From Patescibacteria group bacterium (lineage in GTDB: Bacteria; Patescibacteriota; Patescibacteriia; Patescibacteriales; UBA12465): DNA of 64,000 nucleotides. How positions within the stretch are numbered: position 1 is the first letter of the stretch; every line of letters starts with the position of its first letter. This document shows, piece by piece, positions 1 to 8,526 of this stretch. Both the position numbers and the translations under genes were made by a program. The notes beneath the pieces are model-generated. The model was not told the DNA's origin. It made no database searches and was given only the letters and a program-made list of their open reading frames with translations. The DNA is taken from the NCBI GenBank assembly GCA_022710685.1, contig JAKLGM010000001.1:78875-142874 (forward strand). Reading direction: 5' to 3'.

Positions 1-69
1 AAGGGCATAAAATGGGGATAAAGTGAGAAGAATCTATCAAAATCAAGCATTTTTAGCAATAAAACTATG

Positions 70-96
70 AAAAGACGGGGATTTCCCCCGTCTTTT
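70..96. terminator. Intrinsic terminator-like hairpin
   Basis: An 11-bp stem (AAAAGACGGGG / CCCCGTCTTTT) with a 5-nt loop and flanking A and T runs could terminate in either direction. It probably closes the gene left of the window. Bases 1-69 hold no reading frame or motif that I recognise. Confidence 0.75.
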
Positions 97-102
97 CGCT
101 TA

Positions 103-111
103 TGATATAAT
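103..111 (+). promoter_or_regulatory. Extended -10 promoter (TGATATAAT)
   Basis: TGA-TATAAT ends only 8 nt before the ATG at 120, so the O-antigen ligase-like mRNA would be almost leaderless. No -35 is recognisable; that position falls inside the preceding hairpin. The same extended -10 occurs before several other genes here. Confidence 0.5.
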
Positions 112-119
112 TAGACTAT

Positions 120-1544
120 ATGTTTGAAGCTATCGTCTTTATTTATGCGGTTTTTTATCTCATCCTGACTCGGCTCCGGCCAGATTGGGCGCTCTATATT
201 ATTATCTTCGCCCTGCCCTCCTATCTGATCCGTTTCTCTGTAGCTGGTATCCCCTTCACTATTTTAGAATTAATGATTCTTTTGTCTTTTGCTTCTTGGA
301 TCTTTGATATTTTGGCAGCCTATAAATTTAACCTGAAACATTATTGGCGTGAGAGGAAAACTAGAGTCCCATACCCTTTCCGATTAGAAATAGCTTTGTG
401 GTTAGTCATCGCCTATCTAGCCGCTTTCATCGCCGGCTTTGATGCTAGCGCTTTGGGAATATTCAAAGCCTATTTCTTTGAGCCAGTTCTTTTCTTTATA
501 TTGGTGATTAATATATTAGGCAAGGACAAGAAAGCGATAAAGAAAATAATTTTTTCTTTAGCTACCGCCGCTATCCTAGTTTCTCTTTTGGCGATATACC
601 AGAAAGTTACCGGCAATTTAATCTCTAACGAATTCTGGGCTGCCGCTGCTACGCGCCGGGCCACTTCATTTTTCGGCTTTCCTAATGCTATTGGATTATA
701 TTTAGGACCAATCGTAGTTTTGTTAGCCAGCTATTTATACAAAGAAATTTTCTATCATGAATACGAGCGGAAACTCCTGGCCGTCGGCTATATTGCTATT
801 TCTCTGGTGCTTTCCATCCTGGCGATCTATGCTGCCAAATCCGAAGGCGCTTTAATTGGCATTATTGCCGCCGCTGCAGTGTATGGTTTGTTGGCCGACA
901 GAAAATTACGCCAAGTAACAATCACGGCTATTGTAATTAGCATTACCATTATTTTTTCCACTCCGACCATCACTAATTATGTCAAAAACAAAATAACCTT
1001 AAATGACTTGTCTGGACAAATCAGGCGCCAGCAATGGATTGAAACTAAGAAGATGATGGTTAATGACAATATCTGGCTTTGGGGCACTGGCCTTTCTGGG
1101 TATCAGTCTCATGTCGCGCCCTATCATCAAGAAGGAATCTTTGTCAAAAATGATGACCCTAACTGGCTGCAAAATATCAGAAATAGCGCAGAATATCGAC
1201 AAAAGGTCTGGCAACCGACTGAAATCTATATGTATCCCCACAATGTCTTTTTGAACTTTTGGACCGAGCTGGGACTATTGGGCCTGCTCCTTTTTGTCTG
1301 GATAATTATCAAATACGGGATAAAGGCGATTGTGGTTTTTCAAAAGGAGAAAAGTAATCACCAGCATGACGCTTATCTGACCTTGGGGCTATTTGCCGCT
1401 CTTGTTGCCATTATTGTCCACGGTTTAGTTGATGTGCCCTATTTCAAAAATGATCTTTCGGTTTTTTTCTTCTTGCTTTTGGCTCTTTTGGGCCTGAGGT
1501 TATTACCGGAGAGAAAAGAGGGGGCTAATAAAATAAAAAAATAA
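120..1544 (+). CDS. O-antigen ligase / polymerase (Wzy_C) family membrane protein
   Basis: A polytopic membrane protein of 474 aa with about 12 hydrophobic segments. A large polar loop at about residues 290-380 is followed by a Pro/His/Asn motif (MYPHNVFLNFWTELG), which is typical of the Wzy_C ligase/polymerase fold. Family members join or polymerise lipid-linked glycans at the outer face of the membrane. The polar loop and the PHN motif are seen directly; the exact reaction is inferred. It may cooperate with the phosphomannomutase at 13896 and the LCP protein at 27120. The pseudouridine synthase starts 1 nt after its stop, so the two are likely co-transcribed. Confidence 0.8.
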   Translation: MFEAIVFIYAVFYLILTRLRPDWALYIIIFALPSYLIRFSVAGIPFTILELMILLSFASWIFDILAAYKFNLKHYWRERKTRVPYPFRLEIALWLVIAYLAAFIAGFDASALGIFKAYFFEPVLFFILVINILGKDKKAIKKIIFSLATAAILVSLLAIYQKVTGNLISNEFWAAAATRRATSFFGFPNAIGLYLGPIVVLLASYLYKEIFYHEYERKLLAVGYIAISLVLSILAIYAAKSEGALIGIIAAAAVYGLLADRKLRQVTITAIVISITIIFSTPTITNYVKNKITLNDLSGQIRRQQWIETKKMMVNDNIWLWGTGLSGYQSHVAPYHQEGIFVKNDDPNWLQNIRNSAEYRQKVWQPTEIYMYPHNVFLNFWTELGLLGLLLFVWIIIKYGIKAIVVFQKEKSNHQHDAYLTLGLFAALVAIIVHGLVDVPYFKNDLSVFFFLLLALLGLRLLPERKEGANKIKK

Positions 1545-1545
1545 A

Positions 1546-2286
1546 ATGGAAAGCATTGTTTTACAAAAATATATTGCATCAAGCGGCTATTGTTCCCGTC
1601 GCCAAGCTGAAGAACTGATTAGAGAGAAGCGGGTTTCTGTTAATGGCCGGCCGGCAGAGTTGGGGCAGAGGGTTGTCGCTGGTGATCAAGTGATGGTCGG
1701 TCGAGACAAGATTGGGTCTAGCGACAAAAAAATCTATATTAAATTGAATAAGCCGCGTGATTATGTTTGCACTAGCCGAGAGTTCAAGGACGAGCTGAAT
1801 ATTTTTGATTTACTCCCTAAAACTATAAACGCCAGGTTGTTTGTTGTCGGTCGCTTGGACAAAAATAGCCGTGGCCTTTTGATTTTGACTAACGACGGAG
1901 ATCTGGCCCAAAAAATTTCCCACCCTAAGTATGAATCAGAAAAAGTCTATAAGGTATTAGTGAAGACCGAGGATCGTAATGATCTGTTGCTGCCCCAAGC
2001 TGAGAAAATAATTGATCGCTTCAAGGGAGGGGTAGATATTGGTGAAGATGATGGCGTGGTTTGGGCCAAGAAAGTCAGCTATCTAGGCTATAATCGTTTT
2101 GTCATTACCCTGACCCAGGGCAAGAAGCGGCAGATTAGAAGGATGTTTGAGGCGGTTGGTCTCAAGGTCTCAGACTTGGTTCGGACTGAAATATCCGGTA
2201 TATTATTAGGGCAATTAGATGAGGGCAGGTGGGAATATATGACTGAGGCAGAGATAAAGAGGTTAGAGGGGAAGAAAAATATATAG
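1546..2286 (+). CDS. Pseudouridine synthase, RsuA/RluB family
   Basis: A 246-aa protein. Residues 1-60 form an S4 RNA-binding domain (LQKYIASSGYCSRRQAEELI). The synthase domain carries the family catalytic motif GRLDKNSRGLL, with the nucleophilic Asp in GRLD, and a later KRQIRRMF motif. The family isomerises a uridine in 16S (RsuA) or 23S rRNA (RluB/RluE/RluF); the target cannot be decided from sequence alone. The S4 domain and length fit RsuA/RluB. It follows the O-antigen ligase-like gene by 1 nt and precedes tRNA-Ser. Confidence 0.9.
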   Translation: MESIVLQKYIASSGYCSRRQAEELIREKRVSVNGRPAELGQRVVAGDQVMVGRDKIGSSDKKIYIKLNKPRDYVCTSREFKDELNIFDLLPKTINARLFVVGRLDKNSRGLLILTNDGDLAQKISHPKYESEKVYKVLVKTEDRNDLLLPQAEKIIDRFKGGVDIGEDDGVVWAKKVSYLGYNRFVITLTQGKKRQIRRMFEAVGLKVSDLVRTEISGILLGQLDEGRWEYMTEAEIKRLEGKKNI

Positions 2287-2335
2287 TTTAGACTTGCCTT
2301 TTTTACTTAATTTAGGCAGGATATAATCAAATACT

Positions 2336-2422
2336 GGAGAGGTGCGAGAGTGGTTGAATCGGGCGCTCTCGAAAAGCGCTATGCCGGCAACGGTATCGAG
2401 GGTTCGAATCCCTCCCTCTCCG
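2336..2422 (+). tRNA. tRNA-Ser(CGA)
   Basis: The acceptor GGAGAGG pairs with CCTCTCC. The anticodon arm GCGCT-CTCGAAA-AGCGC gives anticodon CGA. A long variable arm and T-arm GAGGG/CCCTC are present, as expected for a class II serine tRNA. CCA is not encoded. Confidence 0.95.
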
Positions 2423-2448
2423 CTTGGTTTAACAAAATATTAATTTTT

Positions 2449-2976
2449 ATGGATACATCTAAATTAATTATAAATACTGAAAGAATTTCTTTGGTACCTA
2501 TTTCCTTGAAATACGGAGCTGATATTTGCAAAGAATTTACTAAGGAGATTACGACCCACATGGTTCCGCAACCATCCGGGAAAATAGAAGACGTCATCGC
2601 TTTTATCGAGAAGTCGCTTAATAAAATGAGGGCGGGAAAAACTATTCAGCAGGCTATTATAAACATTGAATCGGGCGAATTTTTGGGCTGTGTCGGTTTA
2701 CATGATATTGATATAAAAAATCCAAAATTAGGTATTTGGATAAAAGCTAGCGCCCATGGGAATAAGTATGGTAGAGAGGCGGTGCGCGTTTTGAAAGACT
2801 GGGCTGACCAAAATTTAGAATACGAATATTTAGAATACCCTGTAACAGTTGAAAATATTCCTAGCAGAAAAATTGTGGAATCTCTGGGTGGTAAAATTGA
2901 GCGAGAATATATAGATAAAAATCAGAACGGAGAGGCTATGAATGAGCTTGAATATAGAATATATAAAAGAATTTAA
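2449..2976 (+). CDS. GNAT-family N-acetyltransferase (RimJ/RimL-like)
   Basis: About 175 aa, starting MDTSKLIINTERISL. The open frame extends upstream into tRNA-Ser, so the ATG at 2449 is the sensible start. The family pattern is visible: an N-terminal strand (TERISLVPIS), a GCVGLHDID strand, a GIWIKASAHGNKYGREA acetyl-CoA loop, and VENIPSRKIVESLGG near the C-terminus, which is the classic N..S...lEk.GF region of RimJ/RimL-type enzymes. The substrate is unknown (protein N-terminus, antibiotic or small amine). The gene lies directly downstream of tRNA-Ser and beside another small accessory gene. Confidence 0.85.
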   Translation: MDTSKLIINTERISLVPISLKYGADICKEFTKEITTHMVPQPSGKIEDVIAFIEKSLNKMRAGKTIQQAIINIESGEFLGCVGLHDIDIKNPKLGIWIKASAHGNKYGREAVRVLKDWADQNLEYEYLEYPVTVENIPSRKIVESLGGKIEREYIDKNQNGEAMNELEYRIYKRI

Positions 2977-3028
2977 AACATTAAAATTATCAAATTTCAA
3001 CACATAGTTTTTATTGATATTTTTGAAT

Positions 3029-3997
3029 ATGAGCAACAGCAAAAACCTTAGTAAAACTCAAGAATTAGAATTGCTTTCTTCGCTTGAATCAAGGGCCGAA
3101 TCTCCTTTGAAGTTTGCTTATACTGGAGATGGGTATGAAAAATGGATGAAAATAGCGCAGAAGAGCCGTGATAGCCGCGACCTGGAGTTTGAGGAAGATT
3201 TGCTCAAAAAAGATTCTTTGCCTTTTATCTTTAGGGAAATAAGCGCCGAAACCAACACCGTGAATATTATTGATTTTGGTTGCGGCGATGGCGTCCCGGT
3301 TCTGCCAATTTTTGAATACCTGAATAACCTCTCAATCCCTAACATCAACTACATCCCAGTTGATATTAGCGAGACCATGATCAATGAGGCGACTAAGACG
3401 GTTAGGGAAAAATATAAAATGATTGCTATCAGCCCAGTTCTTTTTGATTTTGAGAAGGGCGAAATAATTGAAAAGATATTGCAGTTTTCCCGAGACAAAA
3501 ATACCCTTAATTATTTTTTCTTACTAGGCAACACCATCGGTAATTTTGATAACACGGAAAAAGTTTTATCAAACCTAAAGATGTCCATGTTCTCTGATGA
3601 TCACTTGATTATCGGTAATCAGATATCTAATCTATTGAATGTGCCTAAGATGACAGAATATTATAAGACGGAGGAGGTTTTTAATTTTGTTACTTCAACC
3701 TTGGATAGCTATGATATGAAGTGCGACTCAAAAGAGTTTGCAATCAGGTGGAACAATGACAAAAAACAGATAGAAGGCTTATTGATAATTGGGGAAGATA
3801 AAAATATCAACATCGCCGGGAGATTTTTGCCTTTTGAGAAAAATGAAGAGATTCTTTTGTTTATCAGTAAAAAATATGTGGAAGAAAGCATTGTGGAGAT
3901 GTTGAATCGGGCCGGATTCCGTATTGATTTGTTCACTACTAACAAGAAAAAAGATAATTGCTTAATTTCCGTTTCTCCAAGCCGCTATAAATCGTGA
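3029..3997 (+). CDS. SAM-dependent methyltransferase, EgtD-like (histidine N-alpha-methyltransferase family)
   Basis: About 322 aa. I chose the ATG at 3029; an in-frame TTG lies 15 nt upstream. Class I methyltransferase motif I is IIDFGCGDGVPVLPIF, followed by the acidic motif PVDIS. The segment FFLLGNTIGNFDNTE closely resembles the characteristic LGGTIGNF motif of EgtD and related Methyltransf_33 proteins. EgtD trimethylates histidine for ergothioneine synthesis. Without the other egt genes, the substrate here is open. The gene is more AT-rich in appearance than nearby housekeeping genes and ends in TGA. Confidence 0.75.
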   Translation: MSNSKNLSKTQELELLSSLESRAESPLKFAYTGDGYEKWMKIAQKSRDSRDLEFEEDLLKKDSLPFIFREISAETNTVNIIDFGCGDGVPVLPIFEYLNNLSIPNINYIPVDISETMINEATKTVREKYKMIAISPVLFDFEKGEIIEKILQFSRDKNTLNYFFLLGNTIGNFDNTEKVLSNLKMSMFSDDHLIIGNQISNLLNVPKMTEYYKTEEVFNFVTSTLDSYDMKCDSKEFAIRWNNDKKQIEGLLIIGEDKNINIAGRFLPFEKNEEILLFISKKYVEESIVEMLNRAGFRIDLFTTNKKKDNCLISVSPSRYKS

Positions 3998-4040
3998 TCA
4001 AATATTTTTATATATAAATATAGTGAATTATTCTCATAAT

Positions 4041-4105
4041 TGAACGCCGCCAGGAGACAAACCATCCCAGCCTTCAGGGAGAAGGGCGCAGGGAAGATAG
4101 GGAAT
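4041..4105. other. GC-rich structured intergenic patch
   Basis: A GC-rich island within an AT-rich gap. It contains the hairpin CCTTC-AGGGA-GAAGG and a possible outer pairing of CGCC with GGCG. The string GCCAGGAGAC resembles a cobalamin-riboswitch box, but the rest of that structure is absent. No reading frame is evident. It could be the 3' end of the methyltransferase mRNA or a leader of the next gene. Confidence 0.3.
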
Positions 4106-4139
4106 AATTTTAACTTAAAAGATAAATAATGTTAACTAT

Positions 4140-4778
4140 ATGAAAAAACAGAATAAATTAGTAGTTTTCGCTCTGCTTTTAGGAATCGGTCTTTTTATGC
4201 TCCTCCACATCTATTATCTTGGCCCGATATTAAAGAAGAGAGCCGAGGCAGTGCGAGAATCTTTTTCTCAGCCAATCACGCCGATAGCCGGCCCTTTTGA
4301 AGACGCGACTTCGTTTTTAACAGCCCTGGCTAATGTTGATATTATTGTTCCGGGGGCGGCTTCTGCTGATGACCCAGAAGGCGCTATTAGGGTAAAATTA
4401 GAGAATAGCCGAGCGCAATTCAAGGCCAATGATAAGACGGGAACGGTTCGTCTGGCTAAAGTCTTAGGGACTAAATCGTTTGATAATTATTATGATATTT
4501 TCTGCGAATTAGTAGTTGATTATGGCGATGGCCAAGAAGTTAATTTCGTTTCGGTTTTTGCCCTCGATGCCTATAACATTACTCAGACATCGTCGGTTTC
4601 TATCGGCAATAGTGTTGAGATTGATTCAGTCGTTCCTCAGGTTAAGGGTCGAGTTAGCCCTTATGATGTTGAAGTAATATATTTTGACCGCGCCCCTGGA
4701 GAACCCTTGGCGAGTGCGCCGACATTAAAACATGAATTGACTTTCACCGTCAGAAGTCATAAGATTATTGAACCATAG
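4140..4778 (+). CDS. Membrane-anchored hypothetical protein
   Basis: A 212-aa protein that I do not recognise. Residues 7-29 form one hydrophobic segment after a KKQNK start, so it is probably an N-terminal anchor with the remaining ~180 residues outside the cell. The exported part looks beta-rich and acidic, with no cysteine pair or catalytic motif that I can name. tRNA-Arg follows 5 nt after its stop, suggesting read-through transcription into the tRNA. Confidence 0.75.
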   Translation: MKKQNKLVVFALLLGIGLFMLLHIYYLGPILKKRAEAVRESFSQPITPIAGPFEDATSFLTALANVDIIVPGAASADDPEGAIRVKLENSRAQFKANDKTGTVRLAKVLGTKSFDNYYDIFCELVVDYGDGQEVNFVSVFALDAYNITQTSSVSIGNSVEIDSVVPQVKGRVSPYDVEVIYFDRAPGEPLASAPTLKHELTFTVRSHKIIEP

Positions 4779-4783
4779 TTTTT

Positions 4784-4855
4784 GCCTCCATAGCTCAATG
4801 GATAGAGCGCAGGTTTCCGGAACCTGAAATGTAGGTTCGATCCCTACTGGGGGTA
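4784..4855 (+). tRNA. tRNA-Arg(CCG)
   Basis: The acceptor GCCTCCA pairs with TGGGGGT. The anticodon arm CAGGT-TTCCGGA-ACCTG gives CCG, and the T-arm is GTAGG/CCTAC. CCA is not encoded. Confidence 0.94.
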
Positions 4856-4870
4856 CATTAATAGTAAAAT

Positions 4871-5101
4871 ATGGCCCGACAGCATTTCAAAAAAATTGGT
4901 TGCTTTCATCGACCCATAACTTGGGCCGGATATTTTGCTCTCCTGTTTTTTCTTTTCTTTTGCGTCTATATCGTGGTTATCTTTGGCAGTCGGTCCAGTT
5001 CTCAAAAAGATGCTTTCCTTAGCATTCTTCTTTATTTGTTGCCGGCCTTTCTGCTCTATGAGTGGTTCGCTTGGCAAAACAGCATAAAGTCAAAAAAATA
5101 A
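4871..5101 (+). CDS. Small two-TM membrane protein
   Basis: A 76-aa protein with two hydrophobic stretches (about residues 18-38 and 47-63), separated by a short polar loop (GSRSSSQKD) and ending in a basic tail. It starts 15 nt after tRNA-Arg and is followed by a strong terminator, which supports a real transcription unit. I cannot assign a family or function. Confidence 0.6.
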   Translation: MARQHFKKIGCFHRPITWAGYFALLFFLFFCVYIVVIFGSRSSSQKDAFLSILLYLLPAFLLYEWFAWQNSIKSKK

Positions 5102-5115
5102 TAATTGGAAATAAA

Positions 5116-5140
5116 AACACCCCGCTTCAAGCGGGGTGTT
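5116..5140. terminator. Bidirectional intrinsic terminator
   Basis: A perfect 10-bp stem (AACACCCCGC / GCGGGGTGTT) with loop TTCAA, placed between two convergent genes. It probably serves both. Confidence 0.85.
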
Positions 5141-5152
5141 TTGCTAGTATAG

Positions 5153-6340
5153 TTATTTAGTGTCTTTCATCGTCCAGAGAAAATAGAAGCTAGAGAACAT
5201 TAGCACGGCTAAAATCACGAAAACATATTGGACCGGATAGAAGACTAATATTAGCGTGCCGAGACCGGTTCCCAAAAGATACCCGAGAGGCTGGGCTGTC
5301 CGAAAAAAATTAATTAACCCAACGTTCTTGACGCTGACGATTTTGAAAAAATAAGATTCTCTCATCGCTTCTACCAAGGCGGCGCCGGTGCGGCTGAAGA
5401 ATAATATCAAGCCCCAGATAAAGATGTTGGTGGAGCGGACGGAGAAGAATAGAATCAAGGAGATTATTAGGATGACAAATCCGGTGGTCATGATTTCTTT
5501 CTCGCCCCAATATTTGTCGGCTAAGGTGCCGGCCGGAATCTCAAATATAATGAAAGGCAGCAGCATAAAAGAAAAGGCGACGCCGAGCTGGGCCCATGAT
5601 AGGCCCAAGCTTTCATGCAGATAAAGCGGCATATAAACGACGGCTAAGCTGTAGAAAAGGTGTAACAGGATAGCTAATGAGAAGATGCTGCGGATGTTTC
5701 TGGTCTGAAATGTTTTTTTAATCGTGGCCCAAATATGATTTTCTTCATAGTCCACGTGATCCTTGAGGCCGCGTCCCTTCTCTATGAATATTATATAGAA
5801 AGGGATAAGCAGGGCGGCGGCGATCAAGTAGACTGGGCGGTAATTTGATCCATTGATAAAATAACTGGTTATAGTCGGAGCCAGCACCCAGCCTAAGTTC
5901 ATAAAAGTGAAATAAATTGCTCGCGTTCGGCCGGTAGCATTATTGGCGGTAAAGATGTCAACGAATATATCCATATTAATCCAAATAAGGGTAAAACTCG
6001 ACATCAAGAAGATAAAAGCGACGAATAAGGTCCAGGGGGAGTTGGCGAAGAACATAAAGAGCAGGGCAAGAAAGTTAATTGCCAGGACTACCTGGGAAAC
6101 GCGATAGTTTTTGTAGCGCTTGATCAGCCGCGGATATAGTAGAATCAGGATAAAAGTAACGATATTGGAGGCCATAAAAAAGAAACCGACAAGTTCAGCG
6201 TTAACAAATTGTTTGATATAGTTTGACTCGATGTAGGTTGGGATGGCAGTTGAAATTGCCAGCAGGAATCCTAAAAAATACAAGATACGCAGGCTTCTCT
6301 TGTTAAGCAAGTTTTTTCTGATTTGGGCGAGTTTGGACAT
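5153..6340 (-). CDS. MFS transporter
   Basis: A 395-aa protein with about 12 membrane segments in two six-helix halves. The charged central loop (EKGRGLKDHVDYEENH) is typical of the major facilitator superfamily. A conserved-type loop (PRLIKRYKNYRVSQ) lies between TM2 and TM3, and GTLADKYWGEKE forms the equivalent loop in the second half. The substrate cannot be inferred. Its first 38 nt overlap the end of lgt, so the two are translationally linked, lgt first. Confidence 0.85.
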   Translation of the reverse strand: MSKLAQIRKNLLNKRSLRILYFLGFLLAISTAIPTYIESNYIKQFVNAELVGFFFMASNIVTFILILLYPRLIKRYKNYRVSQVVLAINFLALLFMFFANSPWTLFVAFIFLMSSFTLIWINMDIFVDIFTANNATGRTRAIYFTFMNLGWVLAPTITSYFINGSNYRPVYLIAAALLIPFYIIFIEKGRGLKDHVDYEENHIWATIKKTFQTRNIRSIFSLAILLHLFYSLAVVYMPLYLHESLGLSWAQLGVAFSFMLLPFIIFEIPAGTLADKYWGEKEIMTTGFVILIISLILFFSVRSTNIFIWGLILFFSRTGAALVEAMRESYFFKIVSVKNVGLINFFRTAQPLGYLLGTGLGTLILVFYPVQYVFVILAVLMFSSFYFLWTMKDTK

Positions 6341-7139
6341 ATGGTCGAATTAAAATAATTAGCGCGATTAAGATGAAAAATAGGCTGATAATTTGGGGCC
6401 AACGTACTGCCCCCCACATCGCAGTCTCATCAATGCGGATATATTCTAGAAGGAATCTTAAAGCCGAATAAAGGAGGACATAGACCATGACTGTCGAGCG
6501 GAAATAATTGATCTTCATCTCCGGCCTTTTCGTGATTAGATAGTGACAATAGATTAGCAGGCCGAAAATTAATAAGCTGCCGATTGATTCGTATAAAAAT
6601 GTAGGATGGAAATATTCGGCAGATATAAATTCGTTGGGTCGATTAATGATGTTGATCGGTATGCCCCAGGGTAGTGCCGTTGGAAGTCCAAACAACTCTT
6701 GATTAAAATAATTACCCCAACGTCCTAGCGCTTGGCCCAAGGCTAGGGCCGGAACGGCGATAGCGCCAAGCTTCCAAAAGTTTATCGTTCGATTTTTTTT
6801 CCAAAATAACCAGAGTGCGATTAGGCCACCCAAGATAGCGCCATGGATAGCTAACCCCCCACGCCATATTTTTAGCATTTCCAGCGGTGCTGTCAGGTAA
6901 TATGGCAGGTTAAGGAATATCTCATAGATTCGGGCACCAAGCAGTCCGCCTAGTATCAAATAGAATGACAGATCAATTATTTTCTCTTGTGAAATGCCAT
7001 ATCTTTTCCCCAGCATTATCGCCACCAAAAGTCCTAAAATCATGGCTAAAACCATAAAAAGGCCATACCAGTAGATAGTTATGGACCCTAAGGTCAAGAG
7101 TTCGCTTTGGGGTAAAAAGCTGTGCAAAAAGTTAATCAT
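6303..7139 (-). CDS. lgt: Prolipoprotein diacylglyceryl transferase
   Basis: A 278-aa polytopic membrane protein. It transfers diacylglycerol from phosphatidylglycerol to the lipobox cysteine of prelipoproteins. The signature GRWGNYFNQELFG starts near residue 139. The conserved R70 (GAR) and H99 (IHGA) regions are also present, and about seven hydrophobic segments fit Lgt topology. Length matches the family. lspA, the next enzyme of the pathway, is at 55555, so lipoprotein maturation is encoded although in separate places. Confidence 0.95.
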   Translation of the reverse strand: MINFLHSFLPQSELLTLGSITIYWYGLFMVLAMILGLLVAIMLGKRYGISQEKIIDLSFYLILGGLLGARIYEIFLNLPYYLTAPLEMLKIWRGGLAIHGAILGGLIALWLFWKKNRTINFWKLGAIAVPALALGQALGRWGNYFNQELFGLPTALPWGIPINIINRPNEFISAEYFHPTFLYESIGSLLIFGLLIYCHYLITKRPEMKINYFRSTVMVYVLLYSALRFLLEYIRIDETAMWGAVRWPQIISLFFILIALIILIRPYVQTRPNQKKLA

Positions 7140-7175
7140 ATATCAATAATACCAGATTATTGGGGAAAATAAAAA

Positions 7176-7200
7176 TGCCCGTTCTTTTTTTGAACGGGCA
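7176..7200 (-). terminator. Intrinsic terminator after purM
   Basis: A 9-bp stem (TGCCCGTTC / GAACGGGCA) with a T-rich loop and a U tract on the minus strand, just past the purM stop and before the lgt start. Confidence 0.8.
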
Positions 7201-7221
7201 AAAATAATCGTTGAATTTAGG

Positions 7222-8328
7222 CTAACGGATGTCCATAGATTCAGCTTCAAAGGTTATATTCTTTGGTTGAATTACCACCTTTTTGGTAGGGCTGGCTTCA
7301 ATGTGTCCAGCCACCAGAGCATCCATCCCTTGCTGGCGGGCGATCTTGAAAACTTTTGGGGCATCTTCCGGCCGGACATAGAGAGCAAAGCCGGCGCCCA
7401 TGTTGAGGTTGCCGTAAGCTTCCTGGTCATCAACTGGTCCATTCTTCTGGATAAAATCAAATATGGGACCAGGGATAGGGATATCCTCTATTATATAAGA
7501 GAAGTTCCCGCTGTGGCGCATTAATTTTCTCCAGCCATGACCGGTGACATTGACTGCATATTTTATCTTTATCTTTTCCCTTTGGCACTCGGCCACAATA
7601 GGGACATAAATATGCGTTGGGTCCAGTAAGGTGGCGCCATAAGTGCGGCCATTAGGGAGCTTAGTCAGATAGCCGTCAGCTAAATTACCGGCGATTTTGC
7701 GGCAGAGAGTCAGTCCATTAGCGTGGACGCCATTACTGTAGATGATAACAATAAGATCCCCTGGTTCAATATCTCCTTTGATTAGGTTGGCTTTGTTGCC
7801 GATAACCCCGACAGCTGATCCTCCAAGCATCGCTGCTCCTGGGAGAATAACATCTTTTAGCATCGGCGTTTCACCGCCGCTCCAAGTACAGCGCGCTAAG
7901 CGGCAAGCGTTGACCCAGCCTTTGATTAAATCATCAACTCTTTTTTGGCATTCAAACCATTGGGAATCGGCAACCGCTAGATGCATAGCCACAGAAAATG
8001 GCAAAGCGCCAACGGTAATTAGGTCGTTAACAATCATTGCCACGGTATCTTGAGCAATGTTATCATAGTAGGTCTTGTCCACATTGGCGAACATGGCGTC
8101 GGCTATCAGGTTTTTTGTACCCAAGCCTTCTTCGACGTGGCCCAGAAAAAAATCCGGAGCCTCCATCAGGTAGCAGCTTTCACCGCGGCTGGCCGGCACT
8201 TCTACCAGGCCATAGCGTTTCAGGTTAGGGGCAGTGGTGATAGCCGCTTTTTGGCATAATTTCTTAAAGGGATCCATAGCGTCATAATTGACACCGCTCC
8301 CGGCGTAGGTTAACTTTTTTTCACTCAT
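7222..8328 (-). CDS. purM: AIR synthetase (phosphoribosylformylglycinamidine cyclo-ligase) PurM-like
   Basis: About 368 aa, starting MSEKKLTYAGSGVNYDAMDPF. An upstream in-frame Met exists but is less likely. PurM closes the imidazole ring of AIR in purine synthesis using ATP. Family features are the N-terminal GVNYDAMDPFKK, the metal/ATP segment TVAMIVNDLITVGALP, GGETPMLKD, IYSNGVHANGLTLCRKI and VTGHGWRKLMRH. The protein is full length and no motif looks broken. No other purine gene is nearby, and CPR genomes usually lack the pathway, so this lone homologue may have another role. It has its own terminator. Confidence 0.88.
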   Translation of the reverse strand: MSEKKLTYAGSGVNYDAMDPFKKLCQKAAITTAPNLKRYGLVEVPASRGESCYLMEAPDFFLGHVEEGLGTKNLIADAMFANVDKTYYDNIAQDTVAMIVNDLITVGALPFSVAMHLAVADSQWFECQKRVDDLIKGWVNACRLARCTWSGGETPMLKDVILPGAAMLGGSAVGVIGNKANLIKGDIEPGDLIVIIYSNGVHANGLTLCRKIAGNLADGYLTKLPNGRTYGATLLDPTHIYVPIVAECQREKIKIKYAVNVTGHGWRKLMRHSGNFSYIIEDIPIPGPIFDFIQKNGPVDDQEAYGNLNMGAGFALYVRPEDAPKVFKIARQQGMDALVAGHIEASPTKKVVIQPKNITFEAESMDIR

Positions 8329-8409
8329 TTTTATGATTTTTAGGTACGACATTAGTTTCAAACGCTAATACTTTAAGGGAAAACAGGCAAAAAGGCAAGG
8401 GGAACAAAA

Positions 8410-8435
8410 AAGCGGAAACTAGGGTGTTTCCGCTT
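8410..8435 (-). terminator. Terminator of tRNA-Leu(TAG)
   Basis: A 10-bp stem (AAGCGGAAAC / GTTTCCGCTT) immediately downstream of the tRNA on the minus strand, followed there by a U run. Confidence 0.8.
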
Positions 8436-8439
8436 GCTG

Positions 8440-8520
8440 TGCGGGCGGAGAGACTCGAACTCTCACGCCAGGGGCACATGCTCCTAAGGCATGCGTGTCT
8501 ACCAGTTCCACCACGCCCGC
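8440..8520 (-). tRNA. tRNA-Leu(TAG)
   Basis: The acceptor GCGGGCG pairs with CGCCCGC. The anticodon arm CATGC-CTTAGGA-GCATG gives TAG. The variable arm is long, and the discriminator is A with no encoded CCA. Confidence 0.94.
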
Positions 8521-8526
8521 ATTGTA

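Noticed and set aside
2350..2448. Upstream extension of the GNAT gene
   Set aside because: This part of the frame lies inside tRNA-Ser(CGA); the ATG at 2449 gives a normal-length protein.
4041..4105. Cobalamin riboswitch
   Set aside because: Only a short B12-box-like string is present, followed rather than preceded by the remaining sequence, and the next gene is not B12-related.
7742..8053. 103-aa frame antisense to purM
   Set aside because: It is entirely within purM motifs with no recognisable protein features.
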